This document shows positions 32,958 to 41,499 of a stretch of 64,000 nucleotides of DNA, piece after piece. Below the pieces are notes generated by a model. It did not search any database, was not told the origin of the DNA, and saw only the letters and a program-made list of their open reading frames with translations. Made by a program: the position numbers and the translations under genes. The stretch is from positions 186,001 through 250,000 of the forward strand of contig JAGZSF010000010.1 of the NCBI GenBank assembly GCA_018381235.1, given 5' to 3'. How positions within the stretch are numbered: the first letter of the stretch is position 1; the number at the start of each line of letters is the position of its first letter. Source of the stretch: Collinsella sp. (lineage in GTDB: Bacteria > Actinomycetota > Coriobacteriia > Coriobacteriales > Coriobacteriaceae).

Positions 32958-33914
32958 CTACTGACCGCGCACGCGGCGGGCGATGCGGTCGGAAAGCGAC
33001 GCCTTGTCGGCGCGGTTCTTACCCCAAAACGCGCAGGCCACCATGCCGGGGCCCACGTGCGAGCCGATGGTGGGACCCACGGAGCTGCGAATGATCGTGA
33101 CGTCGGCGCAACCCTCCTCCTTGCGGATGGCAGCTTCGAGCCAGTCGCCGTCCTTCTCGGCATCGGCCGTCATGATTGCGATGGGCATAGTGCGGTCGGG
33201 CACGTAGTTCTCGCGGAACGACTTGAGAATGGACTTGAGCGCCTTCTTGCGGCCGCGGTTGACGCCGATCAGCGACAGCGAGCCGGCAAGGTCGTAGGAG
33301 AGCTCGGGCTTGACATCGAGCTTTGCCGTGAGCTGCGCCGCCGCGGGCGGAATGCGGCCGCCGGCAGCCAGTGCGTCGAAGCTCTCGAGCGTAAAGTAGC
33401 CGTGGACGTAGGTCTTTGCCTCGTTTGCCCAATCGACCAGCTGCTTGGCGGTCAGTCCCGCCGAACGCTGGCGCACGGCCTCGAGCGCCAAGAGCGCGCC
33501 GGTCGCGCAGGGCAGAGCGTTGTCGACCACGTACAGCTCAAAATCGGGATACTCGGCGCGCACGGCGTCCGCCGCCTGGCACGCGGAGTTGTAGCTCGAC
33601 GACAGCGCCGAGGTGAAGCACAGGTAGACCGTGGGCGTGCCCTCTTTGGCGCACTCGGTAAAGAACTCGATATAGCGACCGAGCGACACAGCCGAGGTGG
33701 ACACGCGGGCACCGGCGCGCATGCGGTCGTAAAACTCCTTGGGTGTGATGCTCGACCAGATGTCATCCGTGCGCTCCTCGCCATCGATAATGAAGGGGAA
33801 ACCCAGGATATCGACATCGAGGTTCGCGGCGACCTCGGGGCTAAAGTCGCAGCAGGTATCGACGACGATGCGGCAACGGTCCGAATGACCGGCGGATGCG
33901 GCCTTGTCCATCAA
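32958..33914 (-). CDS. DegV family fatty-acid-binding protein
   Basis: A 318-residue DegV protein; family members bind a fatty acid, and the FakB group presents it to the fatty acid kinase FakA. The N-terminus has VDTCCDFSPEVAANLDVDILGFPFIIDGEE and, near residue 65, ARVSTSAVSLGRYIEFF, with the Thr/Ser pocket residues. SHVGPGMVACAFWG near the end is the usual closing motif. No FakA is nearby. Confidence 0.9.
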   Translation of the reverse strand: MMDKAASAGHSDRCRIVVDTCCDFSPEVAANLDVDILGFPFIIDGEERTDDIWSSITPKEFYDRMRAGARVSTSAVSLGRYIEFFTECAKEGTPTVYLCFTSALSSSYNSACQAADAVRAEYPDFELYVVDNALPCATGALLALEAVRQRSAGLTAKQLVDWANEAKTYVHGYFTLESFDALAAGGRIPPAAAQLTAKLDVKPELSYDLAGSLSLIGVNRGRKKALKSILKSFRENYVPDRTMPIAIMTADAEKDGDWLEAAIRKEEGCADVTIIRSSVGPTIGSHVGPGMVACAFWGKNRADKASLSDRIARRVRGQ

Positions 33915-33929
33915 AGCGACTCCTTACGT

Positions 33930-33962
33930 AAAAAGGCGGCCACCCGCATGGGATGGCCGCCA
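33930..33962 (-). terminator. Terminator after hpf
   Basis: GGCGGCCATCC ... GGTGGCCGCC hairpin on the minus strand followed by TTTTTACG. Confidence 0.75.
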
Positions 33963-33990
33963 ACCGTTAACTCATGCAAGTTAACGTATT

Positions 33991-34575
33991 TTACTCGTCA
34001 AGTGTTTCGATGCGGGGCTTGATGATGCCATATCCACCATTCTTACGGTGATACACCACATTGATAAGGCCGGTCGTCGCGTTCTCGAACACGTAGAAGT
34101 CGTGACCGAGCAGATCGGTCTGCACCAGCGCCTGCTCCTCAGTCATCGGGGTGACGTCGATAACCTTCTCGCGGACGAGCAGGTCGTCCTCCTCCTCGGG
34201 CAGCAGCAGGTCGGCCAGATCCTCGACGCGCTCGACCGGTGCGACATCCGCGGCGCTGGCACCGCCCTGGCGGTTGTCCACGACCTTGGTCTTGAACTTG
34301 CGCAGCTGACGAGTAACCTTATCGGCGGAGAGATCGATGGCGGCATACATATCTGCGCCGTGCTCGGCAACGCGAATCACAGAGCCGCGGGCACGAACCG
34401 TGACCTCGACGATTGCCGGGTTGGGGTTCGAGGGGTTCTTCTCATAACGAAGCACGACGTCGACTGTCATGGGCTCGATGTCGAAAACCTTGAGCGCCTC
34501 GCCGATCTTCTCATCCACATGCGCACGCAGAGCATCGGTTACCGTCGTCTTGCGTCCAGAAACCTTGATATCCAT
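33991..34575 (-). CDS. hpf: Ribosome hibernation promoting factor, long form
   Basis: Binds the small ribosomal subunit in stationary phase and, being the long form, joins two ribosomes into inactive dimers. The 194-residue protein has the N-terminal S30AE domain (about 1-100: MDIKVSGRKTTVTDALRAHVDEKIGEAL) and the C-terminal dimerisation domain (about 135-194: VREKVIDVTPMTEEQALVQTDLLGHDFYVFEN). ATG 34575 follows GGAGC; earlier in-frame codons would add an unrelated leader. It stands alone with its own terminator. Confidence 0.95.
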   Translation of the reverse strand: MDIKVSGRKTTVTDALRAHVDEKIGEALKVFDIEPMTVDVVLRYEKNPSNPNPAIVEVTVRARGSVIRVAEHGADMYAAIDLSADKVTRQLRKFKTKVVDNRQGGASAADVAPVERVEDLADLLLPEEEDDLLVREKVIDVTPMTEEQALVQTDLLGHDFYVFENATTGLINVVYHRKNGGYGIIKPRIETLDE

Positions 34576-34791
34576 ACGTGGCTCCAATCTGCCTCGGGGA
34601 CTTACTGTACTGGCTATGTACCCATTGCCGTGCATTTAATCACGCGGATTCCCAAAGACCCGAATAACGATTGCTTGATACCGCATACCGAAGTCTCGCA
34701 CTTTTCTGCGACAAAGTGCGCTATAGGAGGGAGCTGGCGGCTTTATATTTGGTCCCAAAAATTGGCTTTGACCTGCTGGTTTTATAGGGAT

Positions 34792-34827
34792 GAAAAAGCC
34801 GGGCTCCCCTATTGGAGAAGCCCGGCA
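34792..34827 (-). terminator. Terminator after the solute-binding lipoprotein
   Basis: GCCGGGCT ... AGCCCGGC stem with TTTTTC on the minus strand, 66 bases past the stop. Confidence 0.75.
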
Positions 34828-34892
34828 GTGCGTGTTGAAACCGTGAAGAGGTGTCCTTTCCAACGTATAGGAGACACCACCCCTAGCAATAA

Positions 34893-35900
34893 CTAGCTAT
34901 TGAGTTTGTTAATGTCGTCGTCGGTGATGGCGCCTTCCTGGCTGGACGATTTGTCCTCGGAGGATGCGGTCTCATTGTTGGAATCGGAGGACTCGCTGCC
35001 GGAGGACGTGGTCTCACTGGACTCAGAGTCGCCCGGTTGCACGTTAGCGCCCGAAACCGTCTTAGTGGTGAGGTCGTAGGGCGTCCTGCCATACCAGACG
35101 CAGTGGACTGCCTCGAGCGTACCGTCGACCGTGATGCCGTCGAGGGCATCGCTCACGGCACGGCACAGTTCGTCATTGGACGAGAGGCCCGCAACACCAA
35201 GCGTCGAGGGCGCCTCGAGCGCACCGACATAGGAGACCTCGCTCATCAGGCGTGCAAGATAGCCGCCGGCTGTGGAGTCGCAGATCACATAGTCGACCTC
35301 GCCGGACTCGAGCGCCTCAAAGCACTCGTTGATGTTGGAGTAGGTCTTTTGGTTGGCGGTGATGCTCTGCTTAGCAAGCGCCTCCTGCGAGGCCGAGGAC
35401 ATCTGGACACCCAGAGTAGATGTGTTAAGGGTATCGGTGGAAACGCTTAGCGACCCACCATCGCTGGTTTTTCCGAACACGGAAGCGGCATCGTACAGGC
35501 AGGTGCCGAGCGAGCTAACGTCCCCGTCCGTGGAGTTGATCTCGCCGATAAAGATATCAGCCTTTTTGTCGCCGAGCGCGGAACCTGCCGAGGACGCATC
35601 GACAAAGGCGACCTTAAGGCCCATGCGGCTTGCGAGGGCGCGGGCGGCGTCAACTGCGTAGCCCGTGAGGTTGCCATCGGCGCCTTGCATGGCCTGCGGC
35701 GCATCGGAAGTATCGAGAGCGACCGTCAGGGTTCCGGGAGTGACCAGGGCATCGTCCGACACCGCCGGCGTGACGGTCTCGTACTCGATCTGGTCGATCG
35801 TGGGAGTCGTGAACGTAGACAGCGGGTTGAACGCGCATCCGCTCAGGCCCAAAACGGCAATGACCGCTGCGGTCCCAGCACCTAACCGAGCCGCGTGCAT
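34893..35900 (-). CDS. Amino-acid-type ABC transporter substrate-binding lipoprotein
   Basis: A 335-residue exported lipoprotein. Residues 1-22 form a signal peptide ending in the lipobox LSGC. The following part (PGTLTVALDTSDAPQAMQG, LTGYAVDAARALASRMGLKVAFV, KADIFIGEI) is a family 3 solute-binding domain. About residues 285-335 are a Ser/Glu-rich linker (DSESSETTSSGSESSDSNNE) of unknown role. ATG 35900 follows GAGGGG; another ATG at 35918 would lengthen the signal peptide by six residues. No ABC permease or ATPase is nearby, so the ligand is unknown. Confidence 0.82.
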   Translation of the reverse strand: MHAARLGAGTAAVIAVLGLSGCAFNPLSTFTTPTIDQIEYETVTPAVSDDALVTPGTLTVALDTSDAPQAMQGADGNLTGYAVDAARALASRMGLKVAFVDASSAGSALGDKKADIFIGEINSTDGDVSSLGTCLYDAASVFGKTSDGGSLSVSTDTLNTSTLGVQMSSASQEALAKQSITANQKTYSNINECFEALESGEVDYVICDSTAGGYLARLMSEVSYVGALEAPSTLGVAGLSSNDELCRAVSDALDGITVDGTLEAVHCVWYGRTPYDLTTKTVSGANVQPGDSESSETTSSGSESSDSNNETASSEDKSSSQEGAITDDDINKLNS

Positions 35901-36399
35901 CAAGCTGCCCCTCACCATGTCCACTACCCTGCCTTCTGTGTCGTATACGATCCGTGCGTTGCGCGGAATATCAGATTGTTCCCACCAGCTGACCTGGTAT
36001 TTGACCCCACACTTGCGCACCGGGGTGTTTGCTCGGGAGGCCGCAGCCACCTTCACGACTGACCCGCTCGCCCGCGAGGCGGTATTGCCCCAAAGAAAGT
36101 AGAACGGACGGTGCGGCTTACATCTAGGACGCGCCATGATCGCGCCGCGCGCACGCGGTCGCTTACGTGGATCCCTTTGACCGCGTCTGTCTTGGACTAG
36201 GACGGGCATTTCGTCCGTCCGCAACCACAGCCTGGTAGGAACGAAGCGCATTATAGCTAAGTTCAAGCTAAAGTTTAAGGTTAGGGGCGTCATTCGCATC
36301 GCGAGTACAGATTTCGCAGGTCGGAGCGGGCTATTCGTGCCCCCATGAAGCCCGGAGCTCCCCCACGGGGAGCTCCGGGGCACCCGTCTCAGGGTGCCG
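35901..36399. other. Long leader region of the lipoprotein gene
   Basis: About 500 bases with no recognised gene. Near 36354-36380 is a strong GC hairpin (CGGAGCTCCCC with GGGGAGCTCCG) and at 36380-36397 a second one (GCACCC/GGGTGC). Neither has a T-run, so they may form part of the leader RNA rather than terminators. The minus frame stays open through it but codes for nothing I recognise. Confidence 0.45.
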
Positions 36400-36616
36400 T
36401 GTGCAAAAAACGGCAAATATGAGTACTGTCACCAATTTAGTAGCAGCGTATTACCGCCTCACGAGCCCTTTTTGAGTTCCGCACAGCCTGCTTGGCGCCA
36501 AGATATTCCACATTCGTTTATTATCTCTTCGCTGAATCCAGATTTTCGGCCCAAGTTTCTTTGTTTTTGCTGTCACTAATCTAGTAACAGTACTCATATT
36601 TGCCGTTTTTTGCACA
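36400..36616. mobile_element. 217-bp element with 30-bp perfect terminal inverted repeats (family C, copy 1)
   Basis: Left arm 36400-36429 and right arm 36587-36616 are identical in inverse over 30 bases (TGTGCAAAAAACGGCAAATA, then TGAGTACTGT). Beyond that, each continues as a CTGTYACC...TAGTARCAGC hairpin. The interior is AT-rich and carries no gene. A related element is at 51020-51250. It looks like a miniature inverted-repeat element, but no target-site duplication was established. Confidence 0.7.
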
Positions 36617-36651
36617 GAGCATATAAACAGACCCCCTATAAAGCCATAGTT

Positions 36652-37761
36652 TTACGCTGGCTTGAGCCCAAAGCACGCTCGGAGCGTATTCAGCAGAGCA
36701 TCTTGCCTCTTTCGACGAGCCTCCACGCGATTCTGATATCGCTTACCCATACGCTGGTGGATGCGCCATGCGAGCGCTTCCATCGCTTCCATGTCGCAGA
36801 GCATTTCGTTGTTGACCGTCGCGACCTCGATTCCCATAGTAATCAAGCCCGTGTTGCGCTTTTCATCATGGATACGTCCCCTCCGAGAGGAATGACCCAG
36901 CTCACCGTTGTATTCCAGGTCAAACTGGGCTGCTTCTTGATACGCATCGCAAACTGCATGGGACATCCCCGAGATTGCCTGCGCACGGTCATCGAACTCG
37001 ATCTTGTAGTCGGTCTTAAAAGGTCCGCAGGCAAACCCGCCATAGGAAAACGGAAGCGAAAACAGGGCGAGCATGATGCACTCCATGGGTGAGCGCAGGT
37101 TTTCCGAAAGATAGGGACACAGACGCTGCAGCTGCTTGGCTGCGTTCCCCTTGCATACCGCGAGGTAATCTGCCAGACGATCGGGCGTCAGCACCGGCTC
37201 AACCTCAAAGTAGCCCACATCTGCTGGCTGGTCCTTGTCCTTTGCAAGTTTATTCGTAACAGGCGAGGTGTAGGGAGGCAGATACTTCCCGCGGTCACTC
37301 AGCGAAATCTTAGAGCACAGCTCCTGAGCCAGGGCAAATGCCTGGATGCAGCCGACCTCGCGTGCGACGGCTACGCAAAGGGCCTCGGGAGATAGACTGT
37401 ATACACCCGGCTCCACCTCTAGAATCGAGCCGACAGGCAACCCGGAACACACGGACCAGCCCACGCCAGGCACGCGGCGGCGCTGCGCCGCAGATCCCAC
37501 CAGTAAGCAAAGATCTTCTTGCACCTCGCCACTTGCGGCCCCAATCCGCACCAAGTCGGGAAGATAGATGTCCTCGGTCGAGGGCGACGATGTGCACAGC
37601 ACACGGCGCTCTTCATCAGGATCGAGGTCCCTCCAGCTTATGTAGCCCATCTGCCGGCGCTCGGAGCGCATCATGCGTAGCGCCGAGGCGCCTGTTAGGA
37701 TTACGGAAGCCGCTAGCTGTTCGCTTGTCGGCTCGTTGCGCCGCTCAATCTTCACTGCCAC
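36652..37761 (-). CDS. Unknown protein with a possible Vsr/DUF559-like nuclease end
   Basis: A 369-residue protein beginning at a GTG after AGGGG, 11 bases beyond the comF stop, so translation may be coupled. The first half (SWRDLDPDEERRVLCTSSPSTEDIYLPDLV) is unfamiliar. The last 110 residues show the order E-x-G-x-x-H ... D-E-K-R-N-x-x-L ... G-I-E-V (FDLEYNGELGHSSR, RIHDEKRNTGLITMGIEV), resembling the restriction-like fold of Vsr/DUF559 nucleases. It may be an uncharacterised nuclease acting with ComF in DNA uptake, but this is inference. Confidence 0.55.
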   Translation of the reverse strand: MAVKIERRNEPTSEQLAASVILTGASALRMMRSERRQMGYISWRDLDPDEERRVLCTSSPSTEDIYLPDLVRIGAASGEVQEDLCLLVGSAAQRRRVPGVGWSVCSGLPVGSILEVEPGVYSLSPEALCVAVAREVGCIQAFALAQELCSKISLSDRGKYLPPYTSPVTNKLAKDKDQPADVGYFEVEPVLTPDRLADYLAVCKGNAAKQLQRLCPYLSENLRSPMECIMLALFSLPFSYGGFACGPFKTDYKIEFDDRAQAISGMSHAVCDAYQEAAQFDLEYNGELGHSSRRGRIHDEKRNTGLITMGIEVATVNNEMLCDMEAMEALAWRIHQRMGKRYQNRVEARRKRQDALLNTLRACFGLKPA

Positions 37762-37771
37762 AAAACCACCC

Positions 37772-38578
37772 CTACCAAACGCGTGCGATAGCGAGACCAT
37801 CGACTGCCGCGGCGCCGGCACGCTTGAGCTCCGCCGAGGCCGCTGCCATGGTCGCGCCCGTGGTAATGACATCGTCGACGAGCAGCAGGCGGCGGCCGCG
37901 CACATCCTCGACCGTCTCGTACATACCCCGAGCGTGTTCCCGGCGCTCATCGCGACCGAGCTCGCGCTGGTCACCATGGCCGTACTTAACGAGGGCGTCG
38001 AGCAGCGGCACGCCCGAAAGATCGCAAAACGAACGCGCGATTGCTTCCATATGGTCGAACCCACGCCGCCGAAACGCCGCCGCAGTCGCGGGCACAAATA
38101 CCACCGCGTCGGCGCCGGACAGCACACCGCCTAAGCGATCGGGGGCTGCCGCCTGGGCATGCAAGGCAGTGTCGTAGAGTAGCTCCGCCAGATACGGTGC
38201 CAGGCGGCGCTCGCCCGCATCCTTGTACGCCCTGATGATGCGCGGCAGCGGATGTGCGTAGACGGCACACGCCAGGCAGCGATCGAGCGCCTCGGCCATT
38301 GCCGAAGACGTGCCCTCGACCGAACACTCGGTGCACAGCAAATCCCCAAACGGGGCGCCACATCGGATGCAGCTATGGCACGGATCGATGAGCGCGAGCG
38401 ATGCCAGACAATCCTGGCAGATCAACGCACCGGAACGCTCGCAGCCAGCGCATCGCGTGGGCGACAACGCCTCGAGCGCCTCGTACGTCGCGCGCTCGGC
38501 AAACGGTAGCAATTCGTCCGCAAACGGTAGGACGCCTGCCCCCTGCAAGCGAGTCAATACGTTCAGATGTCTCTTCAT
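37772..38578 (-). CDS. comF: ComF family phosphoribosyltransferase-like protein
   Basis: A 268-residue competence-type protein. The N-terminus has a zinc-ribbon set CAGC, CQDC, CIRC and CTEC between about residues 43 and 90. The C-terminus is a type I phosphoribosyltransferase fold with the PRPP loop LLLVDDVITTGAT near residue 230. ComF acts in DNA uptake together with the ComFA helicase in other bacteria; ComFA is not seen here. Its Shine-Dalgarno GGGAGGG is inside a 12-bp hairpin at 38582-38617. Confidence 0.9.
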   Translation of the reverse strand: MKRHLNVLTRLQGAGVLPFADELLPFAERATYEALEALSPTRCAGCERSGALICQDCLASLALIDPCHSCIRCGAPFGDLLCTECSVEGTSSAMAEALDRCLACAVYAHPLPRIIRAYKDAGERRLAPYLAELLYDTALHAQAAAPDRLGGVLSGADAVVFVPATAAAFRRRGFDHMEAIARSFCDLSGVPLLDALVKYGHGDQRELGRDERREHARGMYETVEDVRGRRLLLVDDVITTGATMAAASAELKRAGAAAVDGLAIARVW

Positions 38579-38581
38579 GAC

Positions 38582-38617
38582 ACAACCCTCCCTACGCGAA
38601 GGCGAAGGGAGGGTTGT
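38582..38617 (-). promoter_or_regulatory. Hairpin that encloses the comF ribosome binding site
   Basis: Perfect 12-bp stem ACAACCCTCCCT (38582-38593) with AGGGAGGGTTGT (38606-38617) and a 12-base loop. On the minus strand the comF GGGAGGG lies in the 3' arm, seven bases before ATG. Translation would need the stem opened. It could also slow transcription from ricT, although no T-run follows. Confidence 0.7.
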
Positions 38618-38679
38618 CGGTGTAGAGCCATGATACCCAAAGGTGCTGGGGTCAGGCGGGTTACATCCGCTTACGGACG

Positions 38680-40380
38680 TTATTCGCCGGCGGGCGGTTG
38701 TGGTGCGGACGAAGACGGGGTCGAGCCCTCGCCACCATCCTGGCGCGGCTTGCGGGAACGGCGACGGCGACGGCGCTTTTGACCCTGGTCGGCCGAGCCC
38801 TCGCCACCGCGATCCTCGCGCGGCTCGCGCTCGTCGCGAGCGGCGCCACGCGAAGCCTTGGCAGCCGCTCCCCCGCCATCTCCGGGACGACGGCGCGTGA
38901 CCTTGACCTCGCCATCCGAGACCTGATCGGCCACGGAGGGCACTGAGGGCTTCTGTTGCGCGCCCGAGGAATGGCGACGGCGCGGACGCGGCGCGCGCTC
39001 CTCCTCGCCACGTGACTTGCCGCCCTTGTCGGCAGGCGCATCGGAGACCGAGGGGCCCTTGGAAGCGGCACCAGCCTCGCGAGCAGCTGCGGCGCGGAAG
39101 GCGTCCTCGCGCTCCTCGCTCGACAGATGACGGCGACGACGGCGTGTGGGGTTCATGCCACCGCCGCGATTCTGCTGCTGGGGCTGCTGAGCCTCGCGCT
39201 CGCGGGAAGCGTTCTTGCCTGCGGGAGCGACCTCGCCGGCATCGCCCGAACCCGAGCGTTTGCGACGACGACGGCCACCGGCGGCCTCCTCGGCCTCGGG
39301 TGCCTCAACCTTACCACGGCCCTTTCCGCGGCCACGGCCCTCGCCCTGCCCCTGACCGGCGCGGGCATCGGATTCGACATCGCGACGACGGCGCTTGGGC
39401 ATCGACGTGCCGGCCAGACGGTCGGCACTCGACAGGCCATCGCCCACGTCGACGCCATTCTCGCGATCGAGCTCCATGAGCGCCAGGCGCATCTCGGGCG
39501 ACTCGATGCGCTCGAGCACATCACGCGTCACGCAGTCGGGGCGGCAGTTGCAGCCCTGCTCGGCGGCCTTCTTTTTGCAGCCCTCCGAGCACGTCATATC
39601 GGCCAGGTTGACCTTAAAGACTTTGCCGTTCTCCAGACGCAGCACCAGCTGCTCACGCGGCGTGTCATATTCCTGGATACGCGCCTTGCCGAGCGGCGTA
39701 TCGATGAGCGTCTTCTTTTTGGGCGCACGGCTCTTAAAGTCCTTGTAGGCCTCGAACTCGTAGCGCAGGCAGCACATCAGACGACCGCACACGCCGCTGA
39801 TCTTGGAGGAATTGAGCGGCAGGTCTTGCTCTTTTGCCATGCGAATCGAGACGGGCTCAAACTGTCCGCCAAAGCGCGTACAGCAGAGCTCCTGTCCGCA
39901 CTGGGCATAGCCGCCCACCAGGCGGGTCTCGTCACGCACGCCGATCTGGCGCATATCGACGCGAATGTGCAGCGTCGAGGACAGGTCCTTGACGAGCTGG
40001 CGAAAATCGACGCGCTCCTCGGCTGCAAAGTAGAACACGGCCTTCTCGCCGCCAAACAGGTACTCGACGCCCACCGGCTTCATCTCGAGGTCGAGCTCCT
40101 TGACCAGGCGGCGGAAGTCGACCATGGCCTCGTCGCCCTGGATGGCCAGGTCATCGGCAAGCTGCAGGTCGATGTCGCTCGCCACGCGCAGCACGGGCTT
40201 GAGCGGCTGACCGATCTCGTCCTGCGGCACCTCGAAGGGATCGGCCGTGACCAGGCCGATCTCGGTTCCGCGCTCGGTGGAGCAAATGGCATAATCGGCC
40301 TCGAGGATATCCAGATCCTGCGGATCAAACCACAGGTCGCGCGAGGCGTAGGTAAACTTAACGGGTACGACTAACGGCAT
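38680..40380 (-). CDS. ricT: RicT/PSP1 family protein with a long Arg-rich tail
   Basis: Homologue of YaaT/RicT, which in Bacillus is part of the Y-complex controlling RNase Y. About residues 1-290 are the PSP1 core: LVTADPFEVP, DLQLADDLAIQGDEAM, RVDMRQIGVRDETRLVGGYAQCGQELCC and SGVCGRLMCCLRYE, followed by a Cys set (CSEGCKKKAAEQGCNCRPDC) likely to hold an iron-sulfur cluster. Residues about 330-566 are a low-complexity tail rich in Arg, Gly and Lys (PKRRRRDV, RRRRHLS, KRRRRRRSRKP), probably RNA-binding and disordered. It overlaps the end of holB by ten bases. Upstream genes are holB and tmk. Confidence 0.9.
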   Translation of the reverse strand: MPLVVPVKFTYASRDLWFDPQDLDILEADYAICSTERGTEIGLVTADPFEVPQDEIGQPLKPVLRVASDIDLQLADDLAIQGDEAMVDFRRLVKELDLEMKPVGVEYLFGGEKAVFYFAAEERVDFRQLVKDLSSTLHIRVDMRQIGVRDETRLVGGYAQCGQELCCTRFGGQFEPVSIRMAKEQDLPLNSSKISGVCGRLMCCLRYEFEAYKDFKSRAPKKKTLIDTPLGKARIQEYDTPREQLVLRLENGKVFKVNLADMTCSEGCKKKAAEQGCNCRPDCVTRDVLERIESPEMRLALMELDRENGVDVGDGLSSADRLAGTSMPKRRRRDVESDARAGQGQGEGRGRGKGRGKVEAPEAEEAAGGRRRRKRSGSGDAGEVAPAGKNASREREAQQPQQQNRGGGMNPTRRRRRHLSSEEREDAFRAAAAREAGAASKGPSVSDAPADKGGKSRGEEERAPRPRRRHSSGAQQKPSVPSVADQVSDGEVKVTRRRPGDGGGAAAKASRGAARDEREPREDRGGEGSADQGQKRRRRRRSRKPRQDGGEGSTPSSSAPQPPAGE

Positions 40381-41498
40381 TTCAGTGCCTTCCTGATATC
40401 GAACAGCATGACCTCGATGGCCAGCTGGGGAGTAACGTTTCTGGCGATGTTGCGCTCGGCGGTCGCGACTGCCTCGAGCGCCCGCGTGGCACCCGCAACA
40501 TTGGTCGCGGCGGCAAGCCGACCGATCGTGTCGCGCACGTCTTCGTTCACCACGTCGGCCGCCTCGTCCTGAAGCGTCAGCAGCACGTCGCGCATGAGCG
40601 TCCGCGCGCTCGCCAGCGCTTCCATGATACCCGAACGCTCGCGCGCGTTGAGTTCGCGCTTGTTGCGGTCCTCAAGCTGCTTCAATGCTCCACGCGACAG
40701 GTAGTCGGCGTTTTGCTCGAGCACCTTTTCCTGCGTGGACTTGACCTCGGCGAGCGGCGCCTTAACGGCGACGATGAGTGACTTGGCGCGGCTGAGTACG
40801 TCGGCCTCGTCGGCGGCGATAAGCGAATCGATGGCACGAACCATCTGACGGCGGGCGTCCTGGCGCTCGGCGCTCTTGAGGAACTCGATACCACGCGTGG
40901 GGCTTCCCGCTACGGCGACGGCCATGCGGCAACGCGCGGGGTCCTGACCGGTGACGCGGCTCACGGCCTGCGCGGCGACGGCAGGCGATACCAGCCGAAA
41001 CGGCACGCACTGGCAGCGGCTCACGATGGTGGGCAACATCACGTCTGCCGAGGTGCCCAGCATGATAAACATAACGCCCTCGGGCGGCTCCTCGAGTGTT
41101 TTGAGCAGTGCGTTGGCGGTGTTGGCGCGCAGTTGCTCGGCACGGTCGATGATGTAGACCTTGGCCTTGGCACGGATGGGCGCCAGCGGCACGTCGTCGA
41201 GCAGCTCGCGGGTCTGGGCGATGAGGTAGCCCGTGGCGCTCTCGGGCGTGTAATAGTGCACGTCGGGGTGCGTATGGCGGGCGACGCGCACGCAGCTATC
41301 GCATGAGCCGCAGCCATCCTGATCGCACAGGAAGGCTTGGGCGAGCGCCCACGCGGCGTCGAGCTTGCCCGCGCCGGGCGCGCCCAAAAACAGGTAGGCG
41401 TGCGATGCGCGACCGCTGGCGACGGCATTGGTCAAAAAGTCGCGCACGCGCTCTTGGGTGTCGAGCTTGGCCAGCAGGCTTGCCTGAGCGGGGGCCAT
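40371..41498 (-). CDS. holB: DNA polymerase III delta' subunit
   Basis: Clamp-loader subunit, 375 residues. It has the degenerate P-loop AYLFLGAPGAGKLDAAWALA near residue 37, the zinc-binding CDQDGCGSCDSC near residue 60, and the DExx-like YIIDRAEQLRANTANALLKTLEEPPEGVMFIMLG with the sensor motif SRC near residue 150. The start at 41498 lies one base from the tmk stop; earlier in-frame ATGs run into tmk. The order tmk-holB-ricT is widespread. Confidence 0.9.
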   Translation of the reverse strand: MAPAQASLLAKLDTQERVRDFLTNAVASGRASHAYLFLGAPGAGKLDAAWALAQAFLCDQDGCGSCDSCVRVARHTHPDVHYYTPESATGYLIAQTRELLDDVPLAPIRAKAKVYIIDRAEQLRANTANALLKTLEEPPEGVMFIMLGTSADVMLPTIVSRCQCVPFRLVSPAVAAQAVSRVTGQDPARCRMAVAVAGSPTRGIEFLKSAERQDARRQMVRAIDSLIAADEADVLSRAKSLIVAVKAPLAEVKSTQEKVLEQNADYLSRGALKQLEDRNKRELNARERSGIMEALASARTLMRDVLLTLQDEAADVVNEDVRDTIGRLAAATNVAGATRALEAVATAERNIARNVTPQLAIEVMLFDIRKALKCR

Positions 41499-41499
41499 G

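Noticed and set aside
36100..36416. Longer form of the solute-binding protein starting near 36416
   Set aside because: It would put more than 170 unrelated residues before a clear lipoprotein signal peptide. The ATG at 35900 has GAGGGG at good spacing.
37772..38127. Longer form of the protein at 36652 starting near 38127
   Set aside because: The extension overlaps comF in another frame and has no domain; the GTG at 37761 with AGGGG is a better start.
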